A stretch of DNA of 40,534 nucleotides from Myxococcaceae bacterium (GTDB lineage Bacteria > Myxococcota > Myxococcia > Myxococcales > Myxococcaceae). Shown in pieces: positions 39,589 to 40,534 of the stretch. The notes beneath the pieces are model-generated. The model did no database searches. It saw only the letters and a list, made by a program, of their open reading frames with translations, and was not told where the DNA came from. Positions within the stretch are counted from its first letter, which is position 1. Each line of letters starts with the position of its first letter. Where the stretch lies: NCBI GenBank assembly GCA_019694575.1, contig JAIBBR010000036.1:1-40534 (forward strand), read 5' to 3'. The position numbers and the translations under genes were made by a program.

Positions 39589-40509
39589 ATGCTGAAAACG
39601 TTTTTTGTCGTCAACCCACAGAGCGCTGGCGGCCAAACCGGTAAGCGTTGGCTCGAAATGCACGCCCACGCCACGCGCGCGTTGGGCACCTTCGGCCACG
39701 CCTTCACGCAAAACCCGCTCGACGCGACGGTGATAACCCGCCAAGCCCTGCGCGACGGCTACCAATGCATCGTGGCGGTGGGCGGCGACGGCACCATCAA
39801 CGAAGTGGCGAACGGTTTTTTCGACGGTGACACGGTGGTGAACCCACAAGCGGCGCTGGCGGTGATTCCCCGCGGCACCGGCGGTGACTTTCGCCGCTCC
39901 TTCGCTTGGAACTTGACGCTGAAATCAGCGTTGGAGCGCCTTGCGACCGACGACACCGCGCCGCTCGATGTCGGCCGGCTCGAGTTCACCACGCACCACA
40001 ACGGCAAAGGCACGCGCTACTTCGTCAACGTGTGCAGCTTCGGAGTGAGCGGCGAAGTGGCTGATGCGGCGAACAAGGGCTCCAAGGTGCTGGGCGGCAA
40101 AGCGTCGTTCTTCATCGCGTCGTTGAAGACGCTGCTTCGTTACAGCGATCGCAAAGTGCGCATCGGCGTCGACGGAGCCCCGCTGCGCGAAATGACCATC
40201 ACCACCGCGGCGGTCGCCAATGGGCGCTTCTTCGGGGGAGGCATGCAAGTCGCTCCGCAAGCCAGCATGTCTGACGGCATTTTCGACATCACCTTGTGGC
40301 GCGGTTACGGGCTGACCGACTTTGTGGTGAAGAGCGCCGGCGTTTATTCGGGCGCGCACGTGAAGTGGCCGGGCACCGAATGCTTGAAGGGCACCACGCT
40401 GGTCGCCGAGAGCGACGAAGCGGTGTTCATCGATTGCGACGGTGAGCAACCGGGCCGTTTACCGTGCCGCATGACGGTGCTGCCGGGAGCGATTCGGGTG
40501 AAAATCTGA
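39589..40509 (+). CDS. Diacylglycerol/sphingosine kinase family lipid kinase
   Basis: This 306-residue protein has the DAGK/LCB5 catalytic fold of YegS and DgkB-type kinases, which phosphorylate diacylglycerol or related lipids with ATP. The nucleotide motif GGDGT lies at residues 65-69 (IVAVGGDGTINEVANGF), and the following block AVIPRGTGGDFRR takes the place of the usual LGTGN-x-x-A-R. The C-terminal domain has VNVCSFGVSGEVA, VANGRFFGGGMQVAPQASMSDG (the conserved G-G-G-x-x-x-A-P-x-A-x-x-x-D-G block) and DGEQPG. The Lys-rich FGV segment fits the family. The ATG at 39589 gives the normal start strand (LKTFFVVNPQSAGG). The whole gene fits the window. The exact lipid cannot be told. Confidence 0.92.
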   Translation: MLKTFFVVNPQSAGGQTGKRWLEMHAHATRALGTFGHAFTQNPLDATVITRQALRDGYQCIVAVGGDGTINEVANGFFDGDTVVNPQAALAVIPRGTGGDFRRSFAWNLTLKSALERLATDDTAPLDVGRLEFTTHHNGKGTRYFVNVCSFGVSGEVADAANKGSKVLGGKASFFIASLKTLLRYSDRKVRIGVDGAPLREMTITTAAVANGRFFGGGMQVAPQASMSDGIFDITLWRGYGLTDFVVKSAGVYSGAHVKWPGTECLKGTTLVAESDEAVFIDCDGEQPGRLPCRMTVLPGAIRVKI

Positions 40510-40534
40510 CCGCGACAGCAAGGCTGGGACATTC

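Noticed and set aside
1..40534. CRISPR array, tRNA or rRNA genes
   Set aside because: I found no spaced short direct repeats and no recognisable tRNA or rRNA sequence in the window.

Overview
The window (about 40.5 kb, high G+C, mostly dense coding) looks like chromosomal DNA of a myxobacterium or close relative (Myxococcota). The case rests on gene content: secreted lipoproteins with Ig-like repeats and a lamin-tail-like segment, a MopE-like Cys/Asp-rich surface protein with a Gly-rich tail, an ECF sigma / zinc-finger anti-sigma / secreted caspase-like locus, and a DUF2203 protein. This is inference; there is no rRNA or other phylogenetic marker apart from recJ and aspS.

Layout. 0.1-2.8 kb (minus): a translationally coupled pair for surface glycan work (formyltransferase-like/beta-propeller protein and GT2 glycosyltransferase). 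2.9-4.8 kb (plus): a secreted coiled-coil protein with a predicted barrel-like C-terminus. 4.9-11.1 kb (minus): the most unusual locus, a 1790-residue protein joining a propeller-like N-terminus, an anthrax-lethal-factor-like zinc protease domain, three AAA+ modules of CbxX/CfqX type (only the middle one intact) and a CxxC element. It is followed 19 bp later by a short-chain dehydrogenase whose catalytic Ser appears to be Cys. 11.2-14.5 kb: DUF2203 protein, stand-alone receiver, small unknown protein, di-CxxCH lipoprotein, phosphoglycolate phosphatase and glutathione peroxidase, ending in a clear intrinsic terminator. 14.5-18.3 kb (plus): ECF sigma, anti-sigma, Cys-rich lipoprotein, secreted caspase-like protein, lipoprotein. 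18.3-19.2 kb: no convincing gene; a 171-bp inverted repeat with one mismatch brackets 411 bp. 19.2-21.0 kb: recJ. 21.0-33.0 kb (minus): a five-gene array (gluzincin-like lipoprotein peptidase, outer-membrane-like protein, three paralogous 1078-1101-residue Ig-repeat lipoproteins). 33.1-35.6 kb (plus): OsmC-like protein and aspS. 35.6-39.5 kb (minus): duplicated-domain lipoprotein, small membrane protein, MopE-like protein. 39.6-40.5 kb (plus): lipid kinase of the diacylglycerol kinase family.

How it fits together. Housekeeping genes (recJ, aspS, gph, lipid kinase) are interleaved with envelope and secreted-protein genes, as is usual in large myxobacterial genomes. The caspase locus reads as a self-regulated envelope stress or surface-protein module. 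The 21-33 kb array reads as one transcription unit for a family of cell-surface proteins and a candidate processing protease. The 1790-residue protease/AAA+ fusion is the best candidate for an undescribed system: it has all the parts of an ATP-driven remodelling protease in one chain, visibly lower G+C in its 5' part, and an operator-like palindrome in its promoter region.
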